Source: an uncultured Prevotella sp. (lineage in GTDB: Bacteria > Bacteroidota > Bacteroidia > Bacteroidales > Bacteroidaceae). Taken from it: a stretch of DNA of 23,177 nt. The notes beneath the pieces were generated by a model. It was not told the origin of the DNA and did no database searches. It worked only from the letters and a program-made list of their open reading frames with translations. The translations under genes and the position numbers were made by a program. This document shows positions 15,956 to 23,137 of the stretch, piece by piece. The DNA lies in contig URDM01000049.1 of assembly GCA_900546575.1 (NCBI GenBank), positions 1-23,177 of the forward strand. Reading direction: 5' to 3'. Within the stretch, counting starts at the first letter, position 1; each line of letters starts with the position of its first letter.

Positions 15956-16407
15956 TGATACAGCGTAAGCAAAGTGTTTTCTTGCTGCTTGCATTCATTG
16001 CTTCGGTTGTGTGTCTGTGCCTTCGTATTGGCGATATAGAGCCAGCAGGTATGGGTGTTGGTTTCAAACTGTACAACATCATGCTTGACAAGGGCGCAAG
16101 CGTCGACTATTCACCGTGCGGTCTTTTTGGCATATTGCTCGTTAGCAGTGCCATGAGTCTCGCAACAATATTCCTTTATCGCAACCGTAAGTTGCAGAGC
16201 AGTCTGTGTTTGTGTAATGTGTTCTTGCTCTTGGCATGGTATATAGTGCTTGGAGTTGTTACACGCAATGTCGTTTCGGCAGATGCCAATTTCCACATTG
16301 CTTTTGCAGCATGTCTTCCTGCCGTTTCATTAGTGCTCAACTTTATGGCTCGTGCAGGTGTTATCCACGATGAGAAAATGGTGCGTGCGGCCGACCGCAT
16401 ACGCTAA
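15955..16407 (+). CDS. DUF4293 integral membrane protein
   Basis: A 150-residue protein with four hydrophobic helices at about 7-23, 56-75, 82-103 and 113-131. It starts MIQRKQSVFLLLA and ends in a short basic cytoplasmic tail (MVRAADRIR), which is the pattern of the DUF4293 family found next to bamD and rpoZ in Bacteroidales. The start codon overlaps the rpoZ stop (TAATG). Function is unknown; the conserved link with the BAM lipoprotein and omega subunit may be only positional. A strong terminator closes the cluster. Confidence 0.82.
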   Translation: MIQRKQSVFLLLAFIASVVCLCLRIGDIEPAGMGVGFKLYNIMLDKGASVDYSPCGLFGILLVSSAMSLATIFLYRNRKLQSSLCLCNVFLLLAWYIVLGVVTRNVVSADANFHIAFAACLPAVSLVLNFMARAGVIHDEKMVRAADRIR

Positions 16408-16422
16408 TATAAAGAAAAAGGC

Positions 16423-16477
16423 AACGCCTTGAAAGTTGAAGATTATTGATTGTCTTCCGCTTTCAAGGCGTTTTTTT
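16423..16477. terminator. Terminator between the DUF4293 gene and rfbB
   Basis: AACGCCTTGAAAG (16423-16435) pairs with CTTTCAAGGCGTT (16460-16472). An inner GAAGA/TCTTC stem (16438-16442 with 16453-16457) extends it. Seven T residues (16471-16477) follow on the plus strand, and the minus strand has a shorter T-run (TTTTTC), so it can serve both converging units. Confidence 0.85.
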
Positions 16478-16534
16478 ATTTGTCTTTTTCCTCTTTATGC
16501 TTTGTCTTGTTTTCAGGTATGCCTTTACTATTGA

Positions 16535-17665
16535 TTATCTGTTGGCATACATGCTGTCGTAATACTTCTGATAGTCGCCCGAAGTGACGTTGTCCATCCA
16601 TTCCTGGTTGTCCAGATACCAGCGTACTGTCTTCTCTATGCCTTCCTCAAATTGCAGGCTTGGTTCCCAACCCAACTCTCTTTGCAGCTTTCGCGAGTCG
16701 ATGGCGTAGCGCATATCGTGGCCCATACGGTCAGTTACGTGGGTTATGAGGTTCAGGTCTTCGCCTTCCTTGCGTCCCAGCAGGCGGTCGACAGTCTTTA
16801 TCAGCATATGTATTATGTCAATGTTCTTCCACTCGTTGAATCCGCCTATGTTGTAAGTCTCAGCCACATTGCCCTTATGGAATATAAGGTCAATGGCACG
16901 TGCGTGATCTTCTACATACAGCCAGTCGCGTACGTTCAGTCCCTCACCATACACAGGCAGCGGTTTGCGATGGCGTATGTTGTTTATGAACAGAGGTATC
17001 AGTTTCTCGGGAAATTGATACGGACCATAGTTGTTAGAGCAGTTGGTCACGATAGTCGGCATACCGTATGTGTCGTGAAAGGCGCGAACGAAGTGGTCGG
17101 ACGATGCCTTTGCAGCCGAATAGGGCGAGTGTGGATTGTATTTTGTGGTCTCCAGGAAGAATTCTGTGCCGTATGCGTGGTGATGTTCTGACGAAGCCTT
17201 TGTTGTGAAAGGCGATTCTATGCCCTCGGGATTTGTCAGTTCGAGCGCTCCGTACACCTCATCGGTAGAGATGTGGTAGAATCGTTTGCCTTCATATTTC
17301 TCAGGCAGACTCTCCCAATATGTCTTGGCAGCCTGCAGCATTGACAATGTTCCCATTACGTTGGTGCGTGCAAAGGTGAACGGGTCCTTGATTGAACGGT
17401 CCACGTGGCTCTCTGCTGCAAGGTGTATTATGCCCGTAACATTGTACTTGCGCATTAGTTCGAGTATCAGTTCATAGTCGCAGATGTCGCCCTTTACGAA
17501 TGTATAGTTGGGCTTGTTCTCAATGTCCTTCAAGTTAGCGAGATTGCCTGCATACGTCAGTTTGTCAAGATTGATGATGTGGTAGTCGGGGTATTTGTTT
17601 ACAAACAGTCTCACTACATGTGACCCGATAAATCCTGCGCCTCCTGTGATGATGATGCTTTGCAT
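16535..17665 (-). CDS. rfbB: dTDP-glucose 4,6-dehydratase
   Basis: A 376-residue extended short-chain dehydrogenase (RmlB), which turns dTDP-glucose into dTDP-4-keto-6-deoxyglucose in dTDP-L-rhamnose synthesis. The NAD site GGAGFIGSH is at 8-16, the catalytic T134-D135-E136 is in HISTDEVYG, Y182 and K186 form the YxxxK pair (SPYSAAK), and NNYGPYQFPEKLIPL lies further on. An insert between TDE and YxxxK (about 140-178, with HHH) is longer than in enterobacterial RmlB but is usual in Bacteroidales. I start at the ATG at 17663-17665 because the Rossmann strand begins there; the longer frame would overlap rfbD. It lies 28 bp after the rfbD stop in an rfbC-D-B operon. Confidence 0.95.
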   Translation of the reverse strand: MQSIIITGGAGFIGSHVVRLFVNKYPDYHIINLDKLTYAGNLANLKDIENKPNYTFVKGDICDYELILELMRKYNVTGIIHLAAESHVDRSIKDPFTFARTNVMGTLSMLQAAKTYWESLPEKYEGKRFYHISTDEVYGALELTNPEGIESPFTTKASSEHHHAYGTEFFLETTKYNPHSPYSAAKASSDHFVRAFHDTYGMPTIVTNCSNNYGPYQFPEKLIPLFINNIRHRKPLPVYGEGLNVRDWLYVEDHARAIDLIFHKGNVAETYNIGGFNEWKNIDIIHMLIKTVDRLLGRKEGEDLNLITHVTDRMGHDMRYAIDSRKLQRELGWEPSLQFEEGIEKTVRWYLDNQEWMDNVTSGDYQKYYDSMYANR

Positions 17666-17693
17666 AATGTTTGATGATTGGTGGTTAATGTAT

Positions 17694-18572
17694 TCATTTA
17701 TTGTTGGCTTCGGCAAGTTGCTTTATGCATACTTCAAGCGAGTCGGTCCAGTATGGCACCTTTATGCCGAATGTTTCCTTTATCTTTTTCTTGTCGAGTA
17801 CGGAGAAGTGCGGACGTTTCACCGGACTTGGAAACTCCTCGCTGTAGCAAGGGTTGATGTCGCATGTGTTACCCGACAGCTTGCATATCAGCTTTGCGAA
17901 GTCGTACCATGAGCATACGCCTTCGTTGGAGAAATGGTAGATGCCCGTTTTGTCGGTCTGACCGGTGTTGATGATATGGGCGATAACGTCGGCAAGGTCG
18001 CCTGCAAAGGTAGGAGTGCCCACTTGGTCGAACACCACTTTCAGCGTATCGTGTGTTGCGGTAAGGCTCTGCATGGTCTTCACAAAGTTCTTTCCCCATT
18101 GCGAGTAGAGCCATGCTGTTCGTATGATGATACTGTTACATCCCGTAGTAGCAATTGCTGCCTCGCCTGCAAGCTTCGTTTTGCCGTAGACGCCGAGCGG
18201 ATTGGTTACCCAGTCTTCTTGGCATGGCGTGTTGCGGTCGCCTTGGAAAACATAGTCGGTACTTATATGTATCAGCGTACCGCCTGCTTCCTTCATGGCT
18301 GTAGCCAGATTGCCTGCAGCCGTGTTGTTTATCAGATTGGCTGTGTCGTAGTCGCTTTCGGCTTTGTCTACGTTGGTGTATGCAGCACAGTTAACGATTA
18401 TGTCCACATTGTTATTCTTCACCATATTGCGTATATCCTCGATATTTGTAATGTCGAGTTTCTCGTAGCCGTCTGCCACGTCGGTGAATATATAGTTGTG
18501 GTTGCTTGATTTGGCCACACGTTGCATCTCATGTCCGAGTTGTCCGTTGGCTCCTGTAACAAGAATGTTCAT
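17694..18572 (-). CDS. rfbD: dTDP-4-dehydrorhamnose reductase
   Basis: A 292-residue RmlD, the last enzyme of dTDP-L-rhamnose synthesis, reducing dTDP-4-keto-rhamnose. The nucleotide-binding GANGQLG is at 7-13, S104-T105-D106 lies in HISTDYVFQG, and Y129/K133 form the catalytic YxxxK in GVYGKTK. Length is normal. It sits between rfbC (71-bp gap) and rfbB (28-bp gap) on the minus strand. The A/T-rich gap upstream shows no clear promoter, so co-transcription with rfbC is likely. Confidence 0.94.
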   Translation of the reverse strand: MNILVTGANGQLGHEMQRVAKSSNHNYIFTDVADGYEKLDITNIEDIRNMVKNNNVDIIVNCAAYTNVDKAESDYDTANLINNTAAGNLATAMKEAGGTLIHISTDYVFQGDRNTPCQEDWVTNPLGVYGKTKLAGEAAIATTGCNSIIIRTAWLYSQWGKNFVKTMQSLTATHDTLKVVFDQVGTPTFAGDLADVIAHIINTGQTDKTGIYHFSNEGVCSWYDFAKLICKLSGNTCDINPCYSEEFPSPVKRPHFSVLDKKKIKETFGIKVPYWTDSLEVCIKQLAEANNK

Positions 18573-18643
18573 CTCTATTATATATAATGTATATATTAAT
18601 TATGGTAGGCGAGATATTTCACCATCTCAACACCTCACCCTTT

Positions 18644-19213
18644 TCAGTATAACGGCTCGTCAATGCTGAACGGCGAGTTGAAGTCTTTCAGCATATCGTG
18701 CTTTGTATCCTTCTCGCTGAGTATCGCCTTGTCGGTAGGTATGCGCCAGTCTATGCCTAATGAGTCGTCGAGAATGGATATTCCTCCGTCGGCTTCCGGG
18801 TGATAGAAGTTGTCGCATTTGTATTGGAATACAGCCACATCGCTCAGCACTGCAAATCCGTGGGCAAAACCCCGTGGCACGAAAAACTGGCGGTGGTTGT
18901 CCTCTGTCAGTTCTACGGCTACGTGCTTGCCGTATGTAGGCGACCCTTTACGTATGTCTACAGCCACATCGAGCACAGCACCTTTTACGCAGCGCACCAG
19001 TTTGCTTTGCGTGAATGGCGGACGCTGAAAGTGCAGACCGCGCATTACTCCATACGTTGACATGCTCTCATTGTCCTGACAGAAGTCTATTTGTGCTACC
19101 TTTTCGTTGAACTCCCGTTGTGAGTAGCTCTCGAAGAAGTAGCCTCTTGCGTCTTTGAATATGCGCGGTTCGATAATCACCACGCCTTCTATTTCTGTTT
19201 TTATTACTTCCAT
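18644..19213 (-). CDS. rfbC: dTDP-4-dehydrorhamnose 3,5-epimerase
   Basis: A 189-residue cupin-fold RmlC, which epimerises dTDP-4-keto-6-deoxyglucose at C3 and C5. The catalytic His is in RGLHFQ (H61). The active-site Tyr is in FQYKCDNFY (Y131), and the substrate-loop VPRGFAHGFAVLSD (112-125) is intact. I chose the ATG at 19211-19213 because MEVIKTEIEGVVIIEPRIF is the family's usual N-terminus; the ATG eight codons upstream lies next to the -7 box and adds nothing conserved. First gene of rfbC-D-B, divergent from the secreted hydrolase. The thymidylyltransferase gene rfbA that often precedes it is not here. Confidence 0.94.
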   Translation of the reverse strand: MEVIKTEIEGVVIIEPRIFKDARGYFFESYSQREFNEKVAQIDFCQDNESMSTYGVMRGLHFQRPPFTQSKLVRCVKGAVLDVAVDIRKGSPTYGKHVAVELTEDNHRQFFVPRGFAHGFAVLSDVAVFQYKCDNFYHPEADGGISILDDSLGIDWRIPTDKAILSEKDTKHDMLKDFNSPFSIDEPLY

Positions 19214-19234
19214 ATATAGTATGTTATATATATG

Positions 19235-19242
19235 CAAAGTTA
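19235..19242 (-). promoter_or_regulatory. -7 element for the rfbCDB operon
   Basis: Minus-strand TAACTTTG matches TAnnTTTG and lies 21 bp before the rfbC start. A minus-strand TTG at 19265-19267 is 22 bp upstream, slightly longer spacing than usual. Confidence 0.6.
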
Positions 19243-19286
19243 CTTATTTATTTTCAACTAAGTGCAATAGTTAATGTTATTATTGC

Positions 19287-19294
19287 TACCTTTG
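19287..19294 (+). promoter_or_regulatory. -7 element for the secreted hydrolase
   Basis: TACCTTTG matches TAnnTTTG, 43 bp before the ATG at 19338. No TTG stands 19-21 bp upstream, so the -33 is weak and an activator may be needed. Confidence 0.55.
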
Positions 19295-19337
19295 TGAAAT
19301 ATAAGATTTCTATAAATTATTCTAACATCATATATAT

Positions 19338-20177
19338 ATGAAGAAGATATTGTTGATGTTGCTGTTGCTTGTTTCAACAATGCAGGCTTCGGCTTACGAT
19401 TTTCTGCGTGCAGTAAAAGACTCGATACCTGGTGGTTACAACTTCTGGGTTTATACTCCTATAGATTATTTCTACTCGCAGGAGCAGACTCCCGTCATCA
19501 TATTCCTGCATGGCGCAAGCCTTTGCGGTCGCAATCTTGAGCGAGTGCGCCGATATGGTCCGCTCGATGCCATTGTCAAAGGTCGTCAAATTGATGCGCT
19601 TACTATAGTTCCGCAGAACCCTGGCGGAGCATGGAACCCGAAGAAGATAATGGATGTGTTCGATTGGGTGAAGAGCCGTTATGCTTGCGACACTACTCGT
19701 GTATATGTGTTGGGAATGAGTCTTGGCGGTTATGGTACTATGGATGTGTGTGGCACTTATCCCGACCGTATTGCAGCAGGCATGGCCTTGTGTGGTGGAA
19801 CGTCGCTTAAGGATGTGAGCGGACTTGGCCGACTGCCGTTCTGGATAATACATGGCACAGCCGACCGTGCTGTACCCGTAAGCAAGTCGAAGACGGTGGT
19901 AGAGAGTCTTAAGCGCGATGGCAACGACACTCGGCTACTATACGATTGGCTCAAGGGTGCCAATCATGGTGCTCCTGCTCGCGTCTTCTATCTTCGCAAG
20001 ACTTATGAGTGGCTCTTCTCGCATAGTCTGCTCGACAAAGACCGTCCTGCACGTCGCGACATGACTATAGGGCTTGACGATTTGCGTCGTGCCTATGGCG
20101 ATGTTCGACGCAATGCAGGTGCGCCCGAGCTTATCGAAGGACCAAGCGTAATAAAAGGTGAAGGTCATGAATATTAA
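19338..20177 (+). CDS. Secreted alpha/beta hydrolase (esterase/prolyl-oligopeptidase-like)
   Basis: A 279-residue exported serine hydrolase. It has a signal peptide (MKKILLMLLLLVSTMQASA), then an alpha/beta-hydrolase core. The oxyanion segment FLHGA is at 56-60. The nucleophile elbow GMSLGGYG has Ser128, the acid is Asp176 in IIHGTADRAVP, and the base is His210 in GANHG. Such enzymes act on esters or short peptides in the periplasm; in Bacteroidales many deacylate plant polysaccharides, but no carbohydrate module is attached and the substrate is unknown. It is transcribed alone, divergent from rfbC, and is followed by a terminator 204 bp downstream. Catalytic triad is complete; specificity is open. 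Confidence 0.86.
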   Translation: MKKILLMLLLLVSTMQASAYDFLRAVKDSIPGGYNFWVYTPIDYFYSQEQTPVIIFLHGASLCGRNLERVRRYGPLDAIVKGRQIDALTIVPQNPGGAWNPKKIMDVFDWVKSRYACDTTRVYVLGMSLGGYGTMDVCGTYPDRIAAGMALCGGTSLKDVSGLGRLPFWIIHGTADRAVPVSKSKTVVESLKRDGNDTRLLYDWLKGANHGAPARVFYLRKTYEWLFSHSLLDKDRPARRDMTIGLDDLRRAYGDVRRNAGAPELIEGPSVIKGEGHEY

Positions 20178-20381
20178 AATCCCAATATAGTAGCACATCA
20201 TCGTCTCAATTTGTGCTTTCTATATGACAATATTTGCATTTTTTTCGCTCAATACTGTCAGTTGAACGCATTAAGAAATCTTTGGCTCGAAATTCTTGAG
20301 TTTTGAGCGTGTATGATTAAAGTGTTTATACACAGATTGTTATGTGGTTTTGCTGCCGGATATCAAAATTCCTATCAACAT

Positions 20382-20416
20382 AAAACCCTCCATTTCATTT
20401 CAAATGGAGGGTTTTT
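20382..20416. terminator. Terminator between the hydrolase and the helix-hairpin-helix barrel gene
   Basis: AAAACCCTCCATTT (20382-20395) pairs perfectly with AAATGGAGGGTTTT (20402-20415) around a 6-nt loop. Five T residues follow on the plus strand and four on the minus strand, so it can act in both directions. Confidence 0.88.
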
Positions 20417-20444
20417 ACGTTCTAACTGTACTCCATTTGCTCTT

Positions 20445-20483
20445 CAACTGTAGTCCTTTTACAATGCAAAAGGGCTACAGTTG
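20445..20483. repeat. 16-bp hairpin of unknown role
   Basis: CAACTGTAGTCCTTTT (20445-20460) pairs with AAAAGGGCTACAGTTG (20468-20483) with one G-T wobble and a 7-nt loop. There is no clean T-run after the right arm. A direct copy of the left-arm motif (AACTGTA.TCC) lies 22 bp upstream at 20424-20434. Confidence 0.65.
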
Positions 20484-20615
20484 GAAGGCAAAGAAGGCTT
20501 AAATGAAGAGAGGGGTGGCAAAACTCACATAAAAAGACGGTAAAAACAGCTTCTCGAAACTCTATAATCGATTTTTATTTTGTAACACTTTTTTACTGCT
20601 TGCCTTATATTTGCA

Positions 20616-22694
20616 TCAGATTTTCCACCTTATTTGCAGGTCCATATCAGCCTGCCACGACGAGTTTATTTGCTGGTATGAACTCGATATTTTCTTGCGA
20701 TCGAAGTATTTGGTGGCTCCAACCTTACATAATATAATAAGGTGTGAACCTATGTTGCTACGCAACAGCATGGCGCTGCGCATTCCTTCACCGTAAAACA
20801 TAGGGAAATTGAATGTGTAGAGCGTTCCGTTCTCGTAGGTGTAGAGTCGGGAGTTGTAGTCGCGGGTGTGAAAATAGGCTATATTGGCAGATGCAGACAG
20901 ATAGGTGTTGGTGTAAGCTACGTTTTGTGACATCATCCACCCGAAGCTCTTCGGCTTGCCTGCAAGACCGTCGGGATAGACTATGTAGGCGGCATCACCC
21001 TGCGTCTTGGCTTGCCAATGGGTGTTGGCATATACCAGCGAAAGGCGCATACGGTGCTCTGTCTTGTCTATCAGATATTTTGATTTGGCTTCCTTGTCGT
21101 TGTAGCCTTCCTCGCGCATCCTTATGCGATAGCGTGAGTTGAGCGTAAGTAGTGGCGACAGACGATAGGTGGCCTGTAAGAGATTGTCCCACGTATGACT
21201 CTTGTCGCTCACCTGATAGCGCACCCATGGATAGTAGGCATAGTCGCTGTAAGCTAATATTGAGAGTTGTGACGATGGGGTCCATACTGCTCCAACGTAT
21301 ATTCCGTTCTCGTTCTGCACCTTGCCTCCATCGCTGAAGGCTGAGCTGAACATCGAATAATAACGATAGCTGTAAAAGCGCTGTATGGCGGTGAGTGTGA
21401 GCCATCGGTTGGTTCTCAGAGCAATTGAATTGATTGTGGCTACGGCTCCCTTGTCGTTTATGGCTGTCTCGCCGTTGATACTGATGCGATGATTGATGAA
21501 TCCGTAGTCGATGCTGGCATTGTAAAAATGTTTTCCCGTAGGATTGTATTTGCGATAGGCTTGTCGCTTGTCGGGATTGAGTGAGTCGCTATACGAAGTA
21601 TACACGCCAGTCAATCCCACGTGCCATCCGCCACTGTGCCAGCGCATGTTGCCTCCGGTGGTCATCTGCGAGGCATTATGCTTGCGTAATATCTCACTCT
21701 CGGTGCGGTGATAGCCAGTCTGCAGCAATGTCTTGATGGTTCCGTCCTTGTTGAGTGTCGCATCTATCTTGCGATAGGAGGCGAATGCCGTGAAGTCCAG
21801 ATTCTTGCTGAATGCGATAGTTGAGGCTGCTCCTTGCAGATAGTAGGCGTTCGAACGTGATGAGTTGGGTGTAATACTATTGGTGGGTATTGACATTGTG
21901 GCAGCCGTAGTCTTGCCTAATGTGAATCCGGTGTTCATAGCCAGTCCCATTCCAAAGCGCAACTTGTATTGTCCGAGTGCAAGAGTCTTCAGTCTGCCAA
22001 GTTTTCTTATTACAGCATAGTAGGCATAATGGTCGTAACCCATGCTGTTGCCGTGGGCGAAGAAAGGCTCCCCGGCATCCTGCGTTCCCAGAAAACCTAT
22101 TTGCAGATATTGTCCGTAACGGAAAGTGTAACGCATCCAATGTTTGTACTTGCTGCCAAGATAGCCGTCGCGGTCACCCTTACGGGTATAGAATGGAATC
22201 TTTGCGGTAGCCACAACGTCGTGTTTGCCGTATTTTAGGATGTTGCCCAGCTTTGGAAAACTATTCTTTTCCTCAGTTTCACCAATATATGTGAAGCACA
22301 TAAGCAACTGCAGACGAATAGGGTCAATCGACTTTATCATAGCGAGTTCGCCGATAGAGCGCAACGGACGATAGCGGTCAATGTATTCCGTTAGTTCTTC
22401 TGCTTGCGCAGCATTGAGAAACATCAGGCGTTTTATGTCGTCGGCAGTAGCAGTATTCAGATTAACTGGCGAGTCTTCCAGTTCGCACATCTGGTCGTAA
22501 AGTTCTTCAAGATTGGTCGATTCCATGTCGTCCATGTCGTTCAACTGCTCGAAATATTGTTGCCAGTTGTGTCGTGGCAATGTAGGTTTGCCTTCGGTCT
22601 GAGTGACTGATGGTAAATCGGTTTTGTTGTCAGTTTGTGCTGAACATACAGCCGTCATCGCCGAAAGAAGCAGCGTAATCGTGGTTTTTAACAT
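20616..22694 (-). CDS. Secreted helix-hairpin-helix protein with outer-membrane beta-barrel-like body
   Basis: A 692-residue exported protein. I start at the ATG at 22692-22694, where the signal peptide MLKTTITLLLSAMTAVCSAQ begins; the longer frame adds 28 residues with no leader features. A short acidic linker leads to a ComEA-type helix-hairpin-helix at about 76-136 (SPVNLNTATADDIKRLMFL ... IDRYRPLRSIGELAMI). From about 150 to the end there are alternating aromatic/polar strands (FRYGQYLQIGF, YYAVIRKLGRL, KLRFGMGLAMN and so on) ending DLQIRWKI, consistent with a barrel. HHH motifs in exported proteins usually bind DNA or act as protein adaptors; Bacteroidales have a family with this layout whose role I cannot name. 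It is monocistronic on the minus strand. Confidence 0.78.
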   Translation of the reverse strand: MLKTTITLLLSAMTAVCSAQTDNKTDLPSVTQTEGKPTLPRHNWQQYFEQLNDMDDMESTNLEELYDQMCELEDSPVNLNTATADDIKRLMFLNAAQAEELTEYIDRYRPLRSIGELAMIKSIDPIRLQLLMCFTYIGETEEKNSFPKLGNILKYGKHDVVATAKIPFYTRKGDRDGYLGSKYKHWMRYTFRYGQYLQIGFLGTQDAGEPFFAHGNSMGYDHYAYYAVIRKLGRLKTLALGQYKLRFGMGLAMNTGFTLGKTTAATMSIPTNSITPNSSRSNAYYLQGAASTIAFSKNLDFTAFASYRKIDATLNKDGTIKTLLQTGYHRTESEILRKHNASQMTTGGNMRWHSGGWHVGLTGVYTSYSDSLNPDKRQAYRKYNPTGKHFYNASIDYGFINHRISINGETAINDKGAVATINSIALRTNRWLTLTAIQRFYSYRYYSMFSSAFSDGGKVQNENGIYVGAVWTPSSQLSILAYSDYAYYPWVRYQVSDKSHTWDNLLQATYRLSPLLTLNSRYRIRMREEGYNDKEAKSKYLIDKTEHRMRLSLVYANTHWQAKTQGDAAYIVYPDGLAGKPKSFGWMMSQNVAYTNTYLSASANIAYFHTRDYNSRLYTYENGTLYTFNFPMFYGEGMRSAMLLRSNIGSHLIILCKVGATKYFDRKKISSSYQQINSSWQADMDLQIRWKI

Positions 22695-22738
22695 AGCAGT
22701 AATATTAGGCTTGTGATTTTGGTTAGCGTCAACAATTA

Positions 22739-22746
22739 CAAATTTA
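22739..22746 (-). promoter_or_regulatory. -7 element for the helix-hairpin-helix barrel gene
   Basis: Minus-strand TAAATTTG matches TAnnTTTG, 44 bp before the chosen ATG. This supports the internal start at 22694, since the longer frame begins upstream of this box. No -33 TTG is seen at 19-21 bp. Confidence 0.5.
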
Positions 22747-22810
22747 AAGATTATTTTTGGAAAAGAAAACGCTTTCAACGATTTTTTTCAAATAACTTGA
22801 TTTTTGTTTC

Positions 22811-22898
22811 CTCCCGAGGTTGCAAAAACTTTCTCCCGAGGAAACAAAAAATCTCTGACGAGAGAAGAATGTTTCTCTGCCGAGGTTTGAAAAACATC
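22811..22898. repeat. Tandem repeat, four imperfect units of exactly 22 bp
   Basis: Units begin at 22811, 22833, 22855 and 22877 with cores CTCCCGAGG, CTCCCGAGG, CTGACGAGA and CTGCCGAGG, each followed by an A-rich half. The period is exactly 22 bp, about two helical turns. A perfect 13-bp inverted repeat (TTTTTGTTTCCTC at 22801-22813 with 22838-22850) overlaps the first two units. There are no spacers, so this is not a CRISPR array. Confidence 0.8.
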
Positions 22899-22938
22899 AC
22901 CAACATTAATGATTCAAGAATCGTGCAAGCAATATTTA

Positions 22939-22970
22939 GGAGGTTATGGCATCTTCGCCATGACCTGCGC
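22939..22970. repeat. REP-like palindrome, second copy
   Basis: AGGTTATGGC (22941-22950) pairs with GCCATGACCT (22957-22966) with one G-T wobble and a 6-nt loop. The 32-base element is 25/32 identical to 7207-7238, where the same palindrome works as a terminator. Here it stands without a gene ending beside it and without a T-run. Confidence 0.7.
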
Positions 22971-23024
22971 AAACTAAATATCATATGATTACGTTTTTCC
23001 TATAATATATAATAAGGTGTCGTT

Positions 23025-23036
23025 GTTTGCGCAAAC
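23025..23036. promoter_or_regulatory. 12-bp perfect palindrome GTTTGCGCAAAC, possible operator
   Basis: The palindrome lies about 70 bp upstream of the strong promoter at 23107. The half-site TGCGCAAAC (23028-23036) also occurs at 22966-22974. Protein binding is inference. Confidence 0.4.
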
Positions 23037-23106
23037 AGGGAATCGTTGACGTGAATCAACTTTCAATAAAAATACAGCAAAAATGTTGATTTTTCTCTGC
23101 GAAAGT

Positions 23107-23137
23107 TTTGGAGATTCAAATAAAAGTCATACCTTTG
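23107..23137 (+). promoter_or_regulatory. Strong promoter for a gene beyond the window
   Basis: TTTG (23107-23110), a 19-bp spacer and TACCTTTG (23130-23137) match the Bacteroidetes consensus at every base. Transcription would start near 23144. The 34 bases left in the window form a leader with no start codon, so the product, protein or stable RNA, cannot be told. Confidence 0.8.

Larger units (their letters stand above)
20178..20615. other. 438-bp gene-free stretch between convergent genes
   Basis: No credible coding frame lies here. It contains a perfect terminator (20382-20416), a second 16-bp hairpin without a T-run (20445-20483), and a pair of direct AACTGTA-containing motifs. There is a weak 7-bp inverted repeat CGCTCAA/TTGAGCG (20246-20252, 20303-20309) and an orphan plus-strand -7-like box TATATTTG (20606-20613). 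It could be the remains of a lost gene or hold a small RNA; neither is proven. Confidence 0.6.

Noticed and set aside
17666..17716. Upstream start for rfbB giving 393 residues
   Set aside because: It would overlap the end of rfbD and adds 17 residues before the Rossmann strand that begins at MQSIIITGG.
20246..20309. CGCTCAA/TTGAGCG inverted repeat as a terminator or operator
   Set aside because: Only 7 bp with a 50-bp loop; easily due to chance.
22811..22898. Possible CRISPR array
   Set aside because: Units are directly adjacent with no unique spacers, are too short and diverged, and no cas gene is present.
22713..22988. Short open frames on both strands across the tandem repeat
   Set aside because: They simply read through the 22-bp repeat, have no recognisable motif or start context, and overlap clear regulatory sequence.
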